This document shows positions 36,134 to 46,992 of a DNA stretch of 64,000 nt, piece by piece (position 1 is the first letter of the stretch; the number at the start of each line of letters is the position of its first letter). The position numbers and the translations under genes are program-made. The DNA lies in the NCBI RefSeq assembly GCF_017695955.1, contig NZ_JAAORO010000001.1, positions 496,001 to 560,000 on the forward strand, written 5' to 3'. The notes beneath the pieces were generated by a model, which worked only from the letters and a program-made list of their open reading frames with translations, was not told the origin of the DNA and searched no databases. Source of the stretch: Prochlorococcus marinus XMU1419. GTDB taxonomy: Bacteria; Cyanobacteriota; Cyanobacteriia; PCC-6307; Cyanobiaceae.

Positions 36134-36604
36134 ATGCATATTCATTCGTTGAAATTTTCATGCAGTAAAAGTTACGAGGATTTCCCCTGTTCACATAGGC
36201 AATGGCGCCATAAAGGCCACTGCAGATTTGTGCATGGATATTCAAGATCATTCACCTTTTGCTTTACTGCAAAAAAATTAGACCCAAACGGTTTTGTTGT
36301 AGATTTTTCAAGTCTAAAGCCCCTAGAAAATAGACTAAAGGAGCAATTTGACCATACTTTTTTAGTAAATAAAGATGACCCTTTGTTAAATTACTGGAAA
36401 AAATTAAATGACTTAGATGCCTTAGATCTGAGAATTATGGATAATGTGGGTATGGAGTTCACTTCTGAATTAATTTGGAGATGGGCTAATGAATACTTGC
36501 AAGAAAAGGATAAGGGCAGAACATGTTGTTGGAAAACAGAATCAAAAGAAAATAAATCCAATAAAGCAAGTTATGAGAAAATTCCTGATTGGTTTAAACC
36601 TTAG
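36134..36604 (+). CDS. 6-pyruvoyl-tetrahydropterin synthase-like protein (QueD/PTPS family)
   Basis: 156 residues with the tunnelling-fold pattern. FSCSKSY at the start, the metal region CRFVHGYSRSF (His34), the DFSSLKPLENRLKEQFDHTFL core and the later METS-like GMEFTSE with Glu are visible. PTPS/QueD enzymes make tetrahydropterins from dihydroneopterin triphosphate. Oddly, the usual HGH zinc pair reads HGY here (Tyr36), and an extra SHRQWRHKGHC insertion could supply a substitute histidine. The exact reaction is therefore uncertain. Confidence 0.75.
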   Translation: MHIHSLKFSCSKSYEDFPCSHRQWRHKGHCRFVHGYSRSFTFCFTAKKLDPNGFVVDFSSLKPLENRLKEQFDHTFLVNKDDPLLNYWKKLNDLDALDLRIMDNVGMEFTSELIWRWANEYLQEKDKGRTCCWKTESKENKSNKASYEKIPDWFKP

Positions 36605-36653
36605 ATTAAAGTTGTCTAATTTCAAGTCATATAGAATTCTTTAATTTAGATCT

Positions 36654-39236
36654 TTAATCAACGATTATCTCTCCATTAGCGAGATAAATATTAATCTCGT
36701 CTTTATTAAAGTAATGATTATTCAATATATTATTTGAAATTTTTGTCTCAACTTGTTTTTGAATAATTCTTTTTAGAGGCCTTGCACCATAGGCATGATC
36801 GAAACTATTTTCGACAAGTTGATTAATTGCCTCATCCGAAATTTTGAATTTTAAGTTGTTTTTGTTAAGTCTTTTTTCTAAATTTTGAAGCTGGATTTTT
36901 GCAATTTCTTTCATGTCATTTAATTCTAAATTATTAAAAATAACTATTTCATCGAGTCGATTTAAAAACTCTGGCTTGAAAAAATTTTTTAGTTCATTAT
37001 CAATAACTTTTTTAATTTCATTTGTATCTTCTTTTCTAATTGATAAATCATTTATTGATTGACTTCCTAAATTACTTGTAAGAACAATGATTGAATTTTT
37101 GAAATTGATTGTACGACCTTGACCATCAGTAATGATTCCATCATCAAGAACCTGCAAAAGAATATCTAAGATATCTTTATGAGCTTTCTCTATCTCATCA
37201 AGAAGTATCAATGAATAAGGATTTTTGCGCACAGCTTCAGTTAGTTGACCGCCCGATTCGAAACCTAAATATCCAGGAGGCGCACCTATAATTTTGCTTA
37301 CTGAATGCTTTTCCATATATTCAGACATATCCAGTCTTGTAATTGAAGAATTTGAATCGAATATAATTTTGGCTGTTACTTTACTCAGCTCTGTTTTCCC
37401 AACACCAGTTGGACCTAAGAAGAGGAAACTGGCTAATGGCTTGCTTGGATCATTTAGACCAGTCCTTGATCTCTTAATGGAATCTACAACAGCCTTAATT
37501 GCACTATCTTGACCAATAATTTTTTCTTTAAGGATTGACTCGAGGCTCAAAAGTTTATCTTTTTCTGACTGGTTTAAGTTCTGTACTGGAATAGAGGTCC
37601 ACTTTGAGACAACTTCTGCAATATCATCAAAAGTAACCTCTTGCCTTAAAAGACTTGTCTCTCCGCTTTTGTGGGAATTAACTAGAGACTCACTTTTTTC
37701 TTTCAATTTTTTTTGTAGTGAATTTAAAGTTCCAAATTCTAATTCTGCTGCTTTGTTGAGGTCAAAACTCCTTTTGGCTTGATCTATTTGCAATTGAACA
37801 GATTCAATTTCTTCTTTTATGGTGCTAATCTCATCAATTTCATCTTTTTCTTTTTTCCATTTAGCACCTAATTCTGCCTGTTTATCTTTAAGGGATATAA
37901 GTTCATTATTGATTTTTTTTAATCTTTCTAGAGAAAAATAATCTGTTTCTCTTTTTAAAGATAATTTTTCCATCTCAAACTGCAAAACTTTTCGATCAAT
38001 CTCATCAATTTCTTCAGGTTTGGAAGTTATGACCATATTTAATCTTGAGGCTGCTTCATCGATTAGATCTATTGCTTTGTCAGGAAGAAATCTATCGTTG
38101 ATATATCTTTCGCTAAGGGTCGCAGCAGCAACCAAAGCATTATCAGAAATTCTCACACTATGATGAACTTCGTATCTTTCTCTTAATCCTCTTAATATTG
38201 ATACAGTATCGTCAATCGAAGGAGCATCAATTTTTATTTTTTGGAATCTTCGTTCTAGAGCAGGATCTTTTTCTATATTTTGTTTATGTTCATTAATAGT
38301 TGTAGCACCAATACATCTAAGTTCTCCTCTTGCAAGCATTGGTTTCAAAAGGTTGCTCGCATCTAAAGAGCCTCCACTTGCCCCTGCACCAACTACTGTA
38401 TGAATTTCATCAATAAAAAGAATGATCTTACCGTCTGATTCCTTAACTTTCTTTAATACATTTTTTATTCTTTCTTCAAATTCTCCGCGATATTTTGCTC
38501 CAGCTAAAAGTGCACCCATATCTAATGAAATTAGCTGTCTATTTTGTAGTGCAGAGGGTACATCGCCATTAATAATTCTTTGAGCCAAACCTTCAACAAT
38601 GGCTGTTTTACCAACTCCAGGTTCTCCAATTAGAACAGGATTATTTTTTGTTCTTCTACTTAATATTTGAATTGTCCTTCTAATTTCCTCATCCCTACCA
38701 ATAACTGGGTCTAGAATTCCCTCTCGTGCAGATTGAGTTAGATCAATACCATATTTTTCCAAAGACTCATTAGAAGTATCAAATTCATTTTGTAATGTTG
38801 GATCTGACTTCATTTTCTTTATAATTTCGAGAAATTCTGTAATACCTTTTTGATTTAAAATGTGAAATCTATATTTATCATCATAAGTTAAACCGTAAAC
38901 CAAGTGTTCTGTTGATATCACTACATCATTTAAAGTATTTTTAATATCATTCGCTTTCAAAAATACTTTGTGAAGAGTATCACCAATATATAAATTATCT
39001 TGTTTATTTTTCATTTTCGCTTTCAAATTTAATGAATACATTATTTCTTTCTCAATCTCTTTGATATTTACATTATTTTTTTTCAAGATTGTTTTCGTAA
39101 GATTGTCTTGTTTTATGAGAGCTAAAAATAAATTGTCAGAGTCTACGTTTTGTTGATTATTTTTATAAGCAATTTCTTTAGCCAAAATAAAACAGCTCCA
39201 AGCTGAATTTGAAAATTCGCTTGGAACTATTTTCAT
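36654..39236 (-). CDS. clpB: ClpB disaggregase chaperone
   Basis: Hexameric Hsp104/ClpB protein of 860 residues that rescues aggregated proteins with DnaK. It has an N-terminal Clp_N domain (1-145) and AAA-1 with Walker A GEPGVGKT (204-211) and [10 protein letters not shown]. The long coiled-coil middle domain (about 405-525) separates ClpB from ClpC. AAA-2 has Walker A GPTGVGKT (608-615) and ends with a D2-small domain. No ClpP-binding loop was looked for in detail. The N-domain is less conserved-looking than in canonical ClpB, so it may be the second cyanobacterial paralogue. Confidence 0.92.
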   Translation of the reverse strand: MKIVPSEFSNSAWSCFILAKEIAYKNNQQNVDSDNLFLALIKQDNLTKTILKKNNVNIKEIEKEIMYSLNLKAKMKNKQDNLYIGDTLHKVFLKANDIKNTLNDVVISTEHLVYGLTYDDKYRFHILNQKGITEFLEIIKKMKSDPTLQNEFDTSNESLEKYGIDLTQSAREGILDPVIGRDEEIRRTIQILSRRTKNNPVLIGEPGVGKTAIVEGLAQRIINGDVPSALQNRQLISLDMGALLAGAKYRGEFEERIKNVLKKVKESDGKIILFIDEIHTVVGAGASGGSLDASNLLKPMLARGELRCIGATTINEHKQNIEKDPALERRFQKIKIDAPSIDDTVSILRGLRERYEVHHSVRISDNALVAAATLSERYINDRFLPDKAIDLIDEAASRLNMVITSKPEEIDEIDRKVLQFEMEKLSLKRETDYFSLERLKKINNELISLKDKQAELGAKWKKEKDEIDEISTIKEEIESVQLQIDQAKRSFDLNKAAELEFGTLNSLQKKLKEKSESLVNSHKSGETSLLRQEVTFDDIAEVVSKWTSIPVQNLNQSEKDKLLSLESILKEKIIGQDSAIKAVVDSIKRSRTGLNDPSKPLASFLFLGPTGVGKTELSKVTAKIIFDSNSSITRLDMSEYMEKHSVSKIIGAPPGYLGFESGGQLTEAVRKNPYSLILLDEIEKAHKDILDILLQVLDDGIITDGQGRTINFKNSIIVLTSNLGSQSINDLSIRKEDTNEIKKVIDNELKNFFKPEFLNRLDEIVIFNNLELNDMKEIAKIQLQNLEKRLNKNNLKFKISDEAINQLVENSFDHAYGARPLKRIIQKQVETKISNNILNNHYFNKDEINIYLANGEIIVD

Positions 39237-39299
39237 TAATCAAAATATAATTATGACTGTAATAAGTATTAAGTAAAAAAGACTTAAGTATTAAAAGAA

Positions 39300-39650
39300 T
39301 TATTCAACAACAACTTTACCTACCATCCCAGCTCCTCTGTGAGGCTCGCAATAGTAATCATAAGTGCCTGCAGTATCGAATGTTTCTTCCCATGACTCTC
39401 CTGGAGCAAAAGCTAAGTCTGCATGACTTAATTCCTCATGTCCATCAAAAACAGCATTGTGAGGGGCAAGTTTATTATTGACGAATTTAACTGTATCACC
39501 TGCACTAATGGTTACTGTGCTTGGTTCAAATGCAAGCATTCCTGCATCTGTCCCAAGTTTTACTTCAACTGTCTTAGCTGAAACTGATGAAATACCTAGA
39601 CCTAGAGTTAAAACTATTGCGAATAACCCTGCAAAGATTGAACGTAACAT
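39300..39650 (-). CDS. petE: Plastocyanin precursor
   Basis: Lumenal blue copper protein carrying electrons from cytochrome b6f to photosystem I. At 116 residues it has a signal peptide (1-25, ending SVSA) and a cupredoxin domain. All four copper ligands are visible: His64 (APHNAV), Cys101 and His104 ([11 protein letters not shown]) and Met109. It is a monocistronic-looking gene with A+T-rich flanks. Length is typical for the mature ~91-residue protein. Confidence 0.96.
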   Translation of the reverse strand: MLRSIFAGLFAIVLTLGLGISSVSAKTVEVKLGTDAGMLAFEPSTVTISAGDTVKFVNNKLAPHNAVFDGHEELSHADLAFAPGESWEETFDTAGTYDYYCEPHRGAGMVGKVVVE

Positions 39651-39709
39651 AATTAAAATTTAGTTATTTATATATATTACAAGGCTTTGCGATCCTAACT
39701 GCGAGAATT

Positions 39710-40693
39710 TTAATTGTTATTACAGCTTGGTAACTTTGATAACCTTAAAATATCATTTAGTGACTTGGCATGACTTTTAAGTTTGAAAGTCTCGGGATTA
39801 GTGATGGGGACATGATTAAAGTCGTACTTTTTGATACTGAAGCTATCCCACGGGGTAGTTTGGATGGGAAGAATTCTTAATAATATTTTTAGAATTCTTT
39901 TTGTAAGGGGTATCGCAAAATATCTCCTCATATTGTTTCTTTTTAAAAGTGTAATTATGGCCTCATCAATTGAAATAAATTTCTGACCTAGAACAAATTT
40001 TCTAAAGCCTCTGTACTGCTCTTCTTTGTGATTTTTAATTAGAAACCCACAAATTTGAGCAATATCATTTGCGTGTATAAAGTGAAATTTCGAATCGAGT
40101 TTTAAAAATCTTGCTATCCAAAGCCATTTCCCAATTTCTTTCAATCCACTAGTTAGATAACTTACAGGATATTTACTTTTCTTGCCAAGATTTCCTCCGA
40201 AAACCAAGGTAGGGAAAACAGCGAAGGTTTTTTCTGCATATGAGCTTTCTCTAAGTCTCTGGAAGCATTTATATTTTGTTTGTATATACTCTGTTCCATA
40301 AATTAATGATTCCCTCATTAATTCTGTTTTTGTGTCAAGAATGCTAGCTGTTGAAAAATAAATAATTTTTTCTAACTTTTTAATATCAAGCATTTCAAGT
40401 AATTCTTCAAAAGCTTTAATATTTACTTCATAGGCTCTTTTGGGATCTCCCCAAGCTGTGGCAGTATGTATTAAGTAATTAATTTGACTAATTTCCTTTT
40501 TATATTTATTTGATTCCCTGATATCGCAAACCAATAACTTGATTTTTTTATTTTCATGAATAGAAATTGGCAGCTTACTTTTATCCCTTACCATGAGAAA
40601 AAGCCTGAATTTTGTGTTTTTCAAAAACCAATCAACTAAATATTGGCCAACACATCCATTAGCGCCTGTTATTAATAAGTTTTTATATCCCAA
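39710..40693 (-). CDS. NAD-dependent epimerase/dehydratase family protein
   Basis: Extended short-chain dehydrogenase of 327 residues. The N-terminal Rossmann motif is GANGCVGQYL, followed by LVCDIRE and HTATAWGD. The catalytic Tyr-x-x-x-Lys is expressed as YIQTKYK with Ser/Thr upstream in FSTAS. The substrate is not identifiable; sugar nucleotides and sterol-like substrates occur in the family. It follows hemE by eight bases on the same strand. Confidence 0.82.
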   Translation of the reverse strand: MGYKNLLITGANGCVGQYLVDWFLKNTKFRLFLMVRDKSKLPISIHENKKIKLLVCDIRESNKYKKEISQINYLIHTATAWGDPKRAYEVNIKAFEELLEMLDIKKLEKIIYFSTASILDTKTELMRESLIYGTEYIQTKYKCFQRLRESSYAEKTFAVFPTLVFGGNLGKKSKYPVSYLTSGLKEIGKWLWIARFLKLDSKFHFIHANDIAQICGFLIKNHKEEQYRGFRKFVLGQKFISIDEAIITLLKRNNMRRYFAIPLTKRILKILLRILPIQTTPWDSFSIKKYDFNHVPITNPETFKLKSHAKSLNDILRLSKLPSCNNN

Positions 40694-40701
40694 GACTTTG
40701 A

Positions 40702-41742
40702 CTAGTAAGTAAGTTTTTTCCCATGTTCAAAAAATGTTTGAGCATTTTCTTCTGGAGTCCCAGGTAAAATCCCATGACCCAAGTTAAGAATATATTTCCT
40801 GTCTTTAATTTTATTGAAAGTATTATCTATCCTTTCTTTTATTGATTCTTCATTTCCGAATAAAATGCCAGGGTCAACATTACCTTGAATTCCAATCCCC
40901 CTGGGGATTCTTTTACAAGCCTCTTCAATATCTACAGTCCAGTCTAATGAGATTATATCTACTCCAGTTTTTGCCATTCTTTCTAAAACTCCAGCACTTC
41001 CTGAAATGTAAAGAATTATCGGTGTTTCAGGGTATTCCGCTTTTACAATTTCAACAACTTTTTTTTGATATGGCCCAGCAAAGATATCGTAATCTTGTGG
41101 GCTTAGTTGGCCTGCCCATGAATCAAAAATTTGTACTACTTGCGCTCCAGATTTTATTTGATATTTAAGATATTCACCAATAGATTTTGCAAAATGATCA
41201 AGAAGTTTATGAAGTAAATCTGGTTCATTAAAAGCCATTGATTTTATTAAAGAATAATTTTTACTGCTTTTACCTTCAACTACATATGCAGCAAGAGTCC
41301 AAGGTGCGCCAACAAACCCTAAAACTGTTGCCTCATTATTCACATCTTTTTTTAGTGAGGTAAGAACTTGTCCAACAAAACTTAAATTCTCACTTGGATT
41401 TAATTCTTTTAAATTTTCTACCTGGTTAAGAGTTCTTATTGGGTCCTCAATAATTGGACCTTTACTTTCTATTATTTCAAAATTTATGCCCATCCCTGGA
41501 AGAGGCGTGAGAATATCTGAAAAAAGTATCACACCATCTGGTTTGAAAGCATGAAAAGGCTGCATTGAAATCTCATATGATAGTTCTGGATTTTCAGACC
41601 TCTCTCTAAAACTTGGGTAACGCTCCCTTAAATCTCTATAGATTTTCATATATCTTCCTGCTTGCCTCATCATCCATACTGGAGGCCTGTTTACTTTTTT
41701 ACCTAAAGCGGCAGAAAGTAGTAGTGGTAAATCTTGACCCAT
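40702..41742 (-). CDS. hemE: Uroporphyrinogen decarboxylase
   Basis: Decarboxylates uroporphyrinogen III to coproporphyrinogen III on the haem/chlorophyll path. With ATG 41742 ([14 protein letters not shown]) the protein is 346 residues. The frame is open eleven codons further upstream, but those codons look non-conserved. [14 protein letters not shown] with the catalytic Arg residues, [10 protein letters not shown] and the C-terminal [14 protein letters not shown] are intact. Confidence 0.95.
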   Translation of the reverse strand: MGQDLPLLLSAALGKKVNRPPVWMMRQAGRYMKIYRDLRERYPSFRERSENPELSYEISMQPFHAFKPDGVILFSDILTPLPGMGINFEIIESKGPIIEDPIRTLNQVENLKELNPSENLSFVGQVLTSLKKDVNNEATVLGFVGAPWTLAAYVVEGKSSKNYSLIKSMAFNEPDLLHKLLDHFAKSIGEYLKYQIKSGAQVVQIFDSWAGQLSPQDYDIFAGPYQKKVVEIVKAEYPETPIILYISGSAGVLERMAKTGVDIISLDWTVDIEEACKRIPRGIGIQGNVDPGILFGNEESIKERIDNTFNKIKDRKYILNLGHGILPGTPEENAQTFFEHGKKLTY

Positions 41743-41854
41743 TTTTAAATTCGATATTCTTAAAAAAAAATCCAACTTAAAAATCTTACAATGTAAAGCA
41801 GAGCAAAAACGTTATATGAACATTTATATGAAGTATCAAGTTAAATGAGCCTTC

Positions 41855-44119
41855 TTATTTTTTTGATTGATGTTTGAAGATGCTCACGCTTAATGGGGGC
41901 AAAGCAAGTTCTAGAGCATTTTGATAATCATGAATATTGTAATTTATGGTTTCTTTGCCCCCCATATTTCCTTTGTTACTGCCCCCGTATCTAGAGCCAT
42001 CTGAATTAAATATTTCTTCATAGAATCCTTCCACAGGGACACCTACTTTGTATGACCCATGAGTATTAGGTGTAAAGTTAGCTACAACAACTAGCCACTC
42101 GTTGGTATATTTTTCTCTTCTCATGAAACTTATAACCGAATTAGATTTGTCATTACAATCAATCCATTGGAATCCATAAGGGTCAAAGTCATTTCTCCAT
42201 AATGCAGGTTCATTCTTATAAAGAACGTTTAGGTCATCAATCAAGTTTCTGATACCTTTATGAGGCTCAAATTCTAGTAACTCCCATTGCAGATCATCCC
42301 AAACATTCCATTCTTGTCTTTGCCCAAATTCCATTCCCATAAATATCGTTTTTTTACCAGGGTGTGTCCACATATAAGTTAGTAATGCTCGAGTATTTGC
42401 ATATTTCTTCCAGTCATCGCCAGGCATTTTATGTAAAAGATGACTTTTCCCATGGACAACCTCATCATGACTAAGTGCCAGCATAAAGTTCTCTGTATAG
42501 TTATATGTAATTGAGAAAGTTACACTATTTTGATGGAATTGCCTAAACCAAGGATCTATTTCAAAATAATCAAGCATATCGTGCATCCATCCCATATTCC
42601 ATTTCAAATTAAAGCCTAATCCTCCCATGTCAGTTGGTTTGGTTACCATTGGCCAAGTTGTTGATTCTTCAGCTATAGAGAGTGCGCCTGGGAAATGTTG
42701 GAAGAGTACATGATTAGCCTGTTGAAGAAATTTAACGGCTTCAATATTTTCATTCCCACCATTTTCATTGGGTATCCATTCTCCATCTGGACGTAGATAA
42801 TCTCTATAAAGCATTGAAGCTACAGCATCAACTCTTATTCCATCAATATGAAACTCTTCAAACCAATAAACGAGGTTGGCAACTAAGAAATTTCTAACTT
42901 CATTTCTGCTGTAATTAAATATTAGGGTCCCCCATTCTTTGTGTTCACCTATGCGTGAATCTCCATGTTCATAAAGATGACAACCATCAAAAAATGCTAA
43001 ACCATGTTTATCTTTTGGAAAATGACCAGGTACCCAATCAAGAATTACTCCTATGCCCTCTTCATGACATTTATTGACAAACTCTCTAAATTCATTTGGG
43101 GTGCCAAATCTACTTGTTGGTGCATACCAGCCTGTAACCTGGTATCCCCATGAACCATCGAAAGGATGTTCAGATATTGGCATAAGTTCGATATGTGTAA
43201 ATCCTCTCTCTTTTACGTAAGGGATTAGTTTTTCGGTTAATTCTGGATAAGTTAATAATCTTGTCCCAGGTTTTAAATCGGCGGCAGGCACTGGGTCTCT
43301 TTGTTCACCATTGTCTTCTAGATATTTATTATCTGTTGATTCATGGAGCCAACTTCCTAAATGCATTTCATAAACTGAGATTGGCTTGTTAATTTGACTG
43401 GAAGAATCTCTATTTGAAATCCAAGAGCTATCATTCCAATCAAAGTTTTTCAATTTTGAAACTATTGAACCATTTTGAGGCCTTATTTCATGGAGGAAAC
43501 CATATGGATCAGCTTTCTCATAAATATGACCTTGTTGTGTTCTTATTTCATATTTGTATGTGTCTCCCTCTTGCATTATTGGCATGAATAGTTCCCAAAT
43601 TCCCCCTAATCTTTTTTGCATTGGATGATGTCTCCCATCCCAAGAATTTATATCTCCAACTATCGAGATTGATTTTGCATTTGGAGCCCAAATGCAAAAC
43701 ATAACTCCTTTTTGATTATTTTCTTCAATGAGATGTGCTCCCATTTTTTCCCAAATATGATGATGATTACCTTCTGCAAAAAGATGTCTATCAACTTCTC
43801 CCATCCACTCTTCTCTGTATGACCAAGGGTCATTTTGTGTATGTTTGATCCCACCTCGTGAAACATTTATTTCGTAATCAGAATTTGGATTTTCCGGAAG
43901 GATTGCTTCAAAAAGCCATTTATGATTTATGGTTTCTGCTTTGTAGGTTTTATCTTTAAAATTTATTGTAACTTCATCAGCTTCAGGCATCCATACCCTT
44001 ATTACCCATTGTTCTTCATAAAAATGAGGACCTAATATTTTTAATGGATTATCATTGCAACAATTTTCTAGGTTGATAGCTTCTGATTTAATCCAGTCTG
44101 CTTGAATTGTCTCGATCAT
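41855..44119 (-). CDS. glgB: 1,4-alpha-glucan branching enzyme
   Basis: Makes alpha-1,6 branches in glycogen, at 754 residues. It has two N-terminal carbohydrate-binding (CBM48-like) segments and a GH13 barrel with [11 protein letters not shown] (nucleophile Asp), [10 protein letters not shown] (acid/base Glu) and [13 protein letters not shown]-terminal beta domain closes it. The length includes the extra N-domain of the full bacterial type. Upstream (44120-44171) is short and A+T rich. Confidence 0.95.
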   Translation of the reverse strand: MIETIQADWIKSEAINLENCCNDNPLKILGPHFYEEQWVIRVWMPEADEVTINFKDKTYKAETINHKWLFEAILPENPNSDYEINVSRGGIKHTQNDPWSYREEWMGEVDRHLFAEGNHHHIWEKMGAHLIEENNQKGVMFCIWAPNAKSISIVGDINSWDGRHHPMQKRLGGIWELFMPIMQEGDTYKYEIRTQQGHIYEKADPYGFLHEIRPQNGSIVSKLKNFDWNDSSWISNRDSSSQINKPISVYEMHLGSWLHESTDNKYLEDNGEQRDPVPAADLKPGTRLLTYPELTEKLIPYVKERGFTHIELMPISEHPFDGSWGYQVTGWYAPTSRFGTPNEFREFVNKCHEEGIGVILDWVPGHFPKDKHGLAFFDGCHLYEHGDSRIGEHKEWGTLIFNYSRNEVRNFLVANLVYWFEEFHIDGIRVDAVASMLYRDYLRPDGEWIPNENGGNENIEAVKFLQQANHVLFQHFPGALSIAEESTTWPMVTKPTDMGGLGFNLKWNMGWMHDMLDYFEIDPWFRQFHQNSVTFSITYNYTENFMLALSHDEVVHGKSHLLHKMPGDDWKKYANTRALLTYMWTHPGKKTIFMGMEFGQRQEWNVWDDLQWELLEFEPHKGIRNLIDDLNVLYKNEPALWRNDFDPYGFQWIDCNDKSNSVISFMRREKYTNEWLVVVANFTPNTHGSYKVGVPVEGFYEEIFNSDGSRYGGSNKGNMGGKETINYNIHDYQNALELALPPLSVSIFKHQSKK

Positions 44120-44171
44120 GACTGGTAGATATTAAGGATTAATAATATCAAATGATTTACCAAAAAAATAA

Positions 44172-45752
44172 TTATTTACTAAAAAAAGGGGTCATTTTCA
44201 TAAATGTTTTATTAAGGCCGAAACTTAGAGTAATAATTCTATGATTTGCTGAAGGCGCTCCAACATTTCCTTCCCCAAATCCAGGATTAACGCCAATAGC
44301 GGGATAAGCTGCTGCAGATATGGATAAGCGAAGCTTGCTTCCCTTAATCAAACAAATATTTGTTGGCTGCATTGTTATTTGATATTTGCATTCTTCACTT
44401 GTTTTGGAGTTTTTAACCCTTAAGAATCCTGTTGAAAATTGATTCACCTTCTCATTACCTTCTTCAACTAGAGATAAAGCAAGGCAGATATCGAAATTGG
44501 GCTGATCACTTCTTACTAGGATTTCTAATGTGGGAATTCCTCTTAAATATTGATCTTCTTCAAAAGAATTGGTTTGAAAAACACCTACATCCAAGCGTTT
44601 ATCAATGATACTTCTATTAAACGTTCCTGGATTTGGACCTAGATGACCACCGTCAGATGGAGTAGGTCGCCATGGGTCACTCACAATTGTGAACCATCCT
44701 GATCCTTCTGAATTTAAGGTAAGATTTCCATCTTCAACCTCTACATTTGCTGTGCCATCGCTCTTGAGCCCAAAAATAAATTCAGGGTTAACTTTATTAT
44801 TTAATTCTTCCCATTTATTTAATGAAATATTCCATATTTTTTTCTCGCTTTTTGAATTCTTAGAATTAAATCTTTCATCTGATTTTAAATGTTTATCAAA
44901 AAATTTTAATAAAGATTCTTGTGATCCCTCCCACCAATTTAGATGTGTCGCATTCCCAATAATAATCTCTGGGCTCCCACCAGCTTCTTTAGATTTTTTA
45001 TAAAGATCAAAGGCACCTCTTAAATGTGGATCCCAAAGTCCTCCAATAATTAACATAGGTTGTTTAATCCATGTTGAAATTGGTTTAAATTCTTCAAATG
45101 GGCAATCACTATTAAAATTTTTAAGCCATTCCAAAACAAAGCTATTAGGATCATATTTTTTTAAAGTATCAATTCCTTCCCTTAAATAACTTTTATTTTC
45201 TAAAGCTGATCTTATCTTTCCCCACTCAAATATTTTTTTTTCTCTTTTCATTTTTAGTGCTGCTATTTGGAGTCCCCATGCAATATTGTTATTCCACCAA
45301 AATGCCCCTCCATCAGAACACCAATGATCTTTAATGTTGAACCCAGTCATTGCTGGAGATAAACAATCAGGAGGCGTTGAATATAATTCACCAGTTAGTT
45401 GAGTAAATCCTTGATATGAGAAACCATATAAGCCAAGTTTTCCATTACATTCTTCAAGAGACCTCACCCATTCGTGTGTTTCTGAAGTATCGCTAGCTTC
45501 TTGTTTGAAACCATTAAAAACTCCCTCAGAAGCACCCATGCCTCTTACATCCTGAATGATTACCATATATCCTTTGGAAGCCCACCATGAAGGATGAGAA
45601 TAGGTTATTGTTGAAGCTATTTCCCTTCCATAAGGTTGTCTCATTAATAATGCGGGCCATGGCCCATCACCATTAGGCAACCAAATCCTTGATGTAAGTT
45701 TGATATTATCTCTAAGTACTAGAGACTTATCAAACCATCTTGAACCATACAT
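44172..45752 (-). CDS. CocE/NonD family hydrolase (X-Pro dipeptidyl-peptidase S15 type)
   Basis: 526 residues. The alpha/beta-hydrolase half carries the nucleophile in YGFSYQG (Ser112), with VRGMGASEG oxyanion-loop sequence before it and GLWDPHL plus NATHLNWW holding the likely acid and histidine. The C-terminal half is the jelly-roll domain of the family. It may cleave acyl esters or peptides; the substrate is unknown. Cytoplasmic, because no signal peptide is seen. Confidence 0.85.
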   Translation of the reverse strand: MYGSRWFDKSLVLRDNIKLTSRIWLPNGDGPWPALLMRQPYGREIASTITYSHPSWWASKGYMVIIQDVRGMGASEGVFNGFKQEASDTSETHEWVRSLEECNGKLGLYGFSYQGFTQLTGELYSTPPDCLSPAMTGFNIKDHWCSDGGAFWWNNNIAWGLQIAALKMKREKKIFEWGKIRSALENKSYLREGIDTLKKYDPNSFVLEWLKNFNSDCPFEEFKPISTWIKQPMLIIGGLWDPHLRGAFDLYKKSKEAGGSPEIIIGNATHLNWWEGSQESLLKFFDKHLKSDERFNSKNSKSEKKIWNISLNKWEELNNKVNPEFIFGLKSDGTANVEVEDGNLTLNSEGSGWFTIVSDPWRPTPSDGGHLGPNPGTFNRSIIDKRLDVGVFQTNSFEEDQYLRGIPTLEILVRSDQPNFDICLALSLVEEGNEKVNQFSTGFLRVKNSKTSEECKYQITMQPTNICLIKGSKLRLSISAAAYPAIGVNPGFGEGNVGAPSANHRIITLSFGLNKTFMKMTPFFSK

Positions 45753-45758
45753 TAATCT

Positions 45759-46025
45759 TTAGATTACATCTGGACAGTGCAGTCCGATAACGTAAATAGA
45801 GAAGATCTCAGCATTAACAGGAGTTAATTTGTTTTTTTTTGATACATAATCTATTGCTTTATCTGAACTAGCGGAAATACCTTTTGAATTAAAATCTCTA
45901 AACTTATTGCAAATATTAATAGCTTCACTCGGATTCTTTTTAACACTTTCTAATAAGTTTGACTGACTATAAACAGGGTATGAGGATTGAAAAAACAAAA
46001 AAAATAAAAATAAAAAAGATTTCAT
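45759..46025 (-). CDS. Hypothetical small secreted protein
   Basis: 88 residues with a strongly hydrophobic, Phe-rich signal peptide (about 1-20, ending PVYSQ). The mature part of about 65 residues has two cysteines (INICNKF and GLHCPDV) that could pair in the periplasm. It is six bases downstream of where the hydrolase gene begins, in the same direction. No family recognised; probably periplasmic. Confidence 0.6.
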   Translation of the reverse strand: MKSFLFLFFLFFQSSYPVYSQSNLLESVKKNPSEAINICNKFRDFNSKGISASSDKAIDYVSKKNKLTPVNAEIFSIYVIGLHCPDVI

Positions 46026-46077
46026 TATTAATAACTTTTTCTAAATTCTACATTAAAAAAAATTTTTAACAAAGATT

Positions 46078-46485
46078 TCAAATAGATTTTTGGACTTGAT
46101 TAGCTCTCTTAATCCATTCTTTTAAAAGATTCAAAGTTATGTCAGTTTCACTTTTAGTTCTAAGATTTCTTTCTAATCTCCCAATTTTGCGTTCTAATTC
46201 GCAAGGAGTAGATAGTGATAATGATTTAATAGTACCAATACCGCAATGTAAAAGTAGATACGCCTCAGGTGGAGAAATTTCAATTTCTTTTTTAAAAATA
46301 GCTATAGCTCTAATTTTCTTTAAATTATTTAATCCACAAAGTGGAGATTTTCTTTGAATATTATTTATGTCTAAGTCTGATAGGTTACTTAGTTTTTCAA
46401 AGTCAGTTAGATTTTTTTGAGTAAAGAAAGATTTCTCATGTCTAAAATTATTTGGTAAAAAATCTAAAAAATTCTTGCTTTTCAT
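46078..46485 (-). CDS. DUF4332-like helix-hairpin-helix protein
   Basis: 135 residues; helical throughout. The LHCGIGTIKSLSLSTPCELERKIGRLERNL segment has the helix-hairpin-helix-like G-I-G spacing seen in DUF4332 proteins, which also contain paired HhH units. The earlier half (SDLDINNIQRKSPLCGLNNLKKIRAIA) looks like a weaker second unit. Such proteins might bind nucleic acid. Family assignment is from memory. Confidence 0.65.
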   Translation of the reverse strand: MKSKNFLDFLPNNFRHEKSFFTQKNLTDFEKLSNLSDLDINNIQRKSPLCGLNNLKKIRAIAIFKKEIEISPPEAYLLLHCGIGTIKSLSLSTPCELERKIGRLERNLRTKSETDITLNLLKEWIKRANQVQKSI

Positions 46486-46496
46486 TATTCTGTAGA

Positions 46497-46940
46497 CTAA
46501 TTCATTTTTACATTTTTCTGAATTTCTCCTATTACGACTGGTTGACTCACACCATCTGAAATTTTTTCAAGTTTCCTAATCTTTATTTTTACATTAGCAC
46601 CTGACCTGCTTCCTCTCCTGAGGTTCTCCGATAATTGTTCTAAAGTTGGCTTAATAGATTCTTCAGGGAAGTCCTCATCTGCTTTTGCAATAATCAAATC
46701 GAACCCATTGTCATAAACAATTGGGACATATTTTGCATTCTCAATTACTACATTTTCAGTATAACTTTGTATAAATGCCCAACTACTTAAAGAGAGTAAT
46801 AAAGAGAATATGGTGGCTCCTATAATTCGAAATTTAAACCCAAAATTAAATATAAAAGCTGCTAAAGTGCATATAAAAAGGAATAATCCTAAGAATCCAA
46901 AAATTTTGGGTGTGTTATCTAATAGTTCAAAAAAAGACAT
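46497..46940 (-). CDS. ycf51: Ycf51-like membrane protein (DUF2518)
   Basis: 147 residues with two hydrophobic helices near the N-terminus (about 12-32 and 36-54) and a soluble C-terminal domain with KIKIRKLEKISDGVSQPVVIGEI. The pattern fits Ycf51/DUF2518, conserved in cyanobacteria and some algal plastids, function unknown. It lies 52 bases upstream of the divergent TamB-like gene; both act at membranes, although a functional link is not shown. Confidence 0.75.
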   Translation of the reverse strand: MSFFELLDNTPKIFGFLGLFLFICTLAAFIFNFGFKFRIIGATIFSLLLSLSSWAFIQSYTENVVIENAKYVPIVYDNGFDLIIAKADEDFPEESIKPTLEQLSENLRRGSRSGANVKIKIRKLEKISDGVSQPVVIGEIQKNVKMN

Positions 46941-46992
46941 TTAGTGGCTTTGACCTAATTAATTTCTTATATTTTGTAAGCCTACTCTATTT

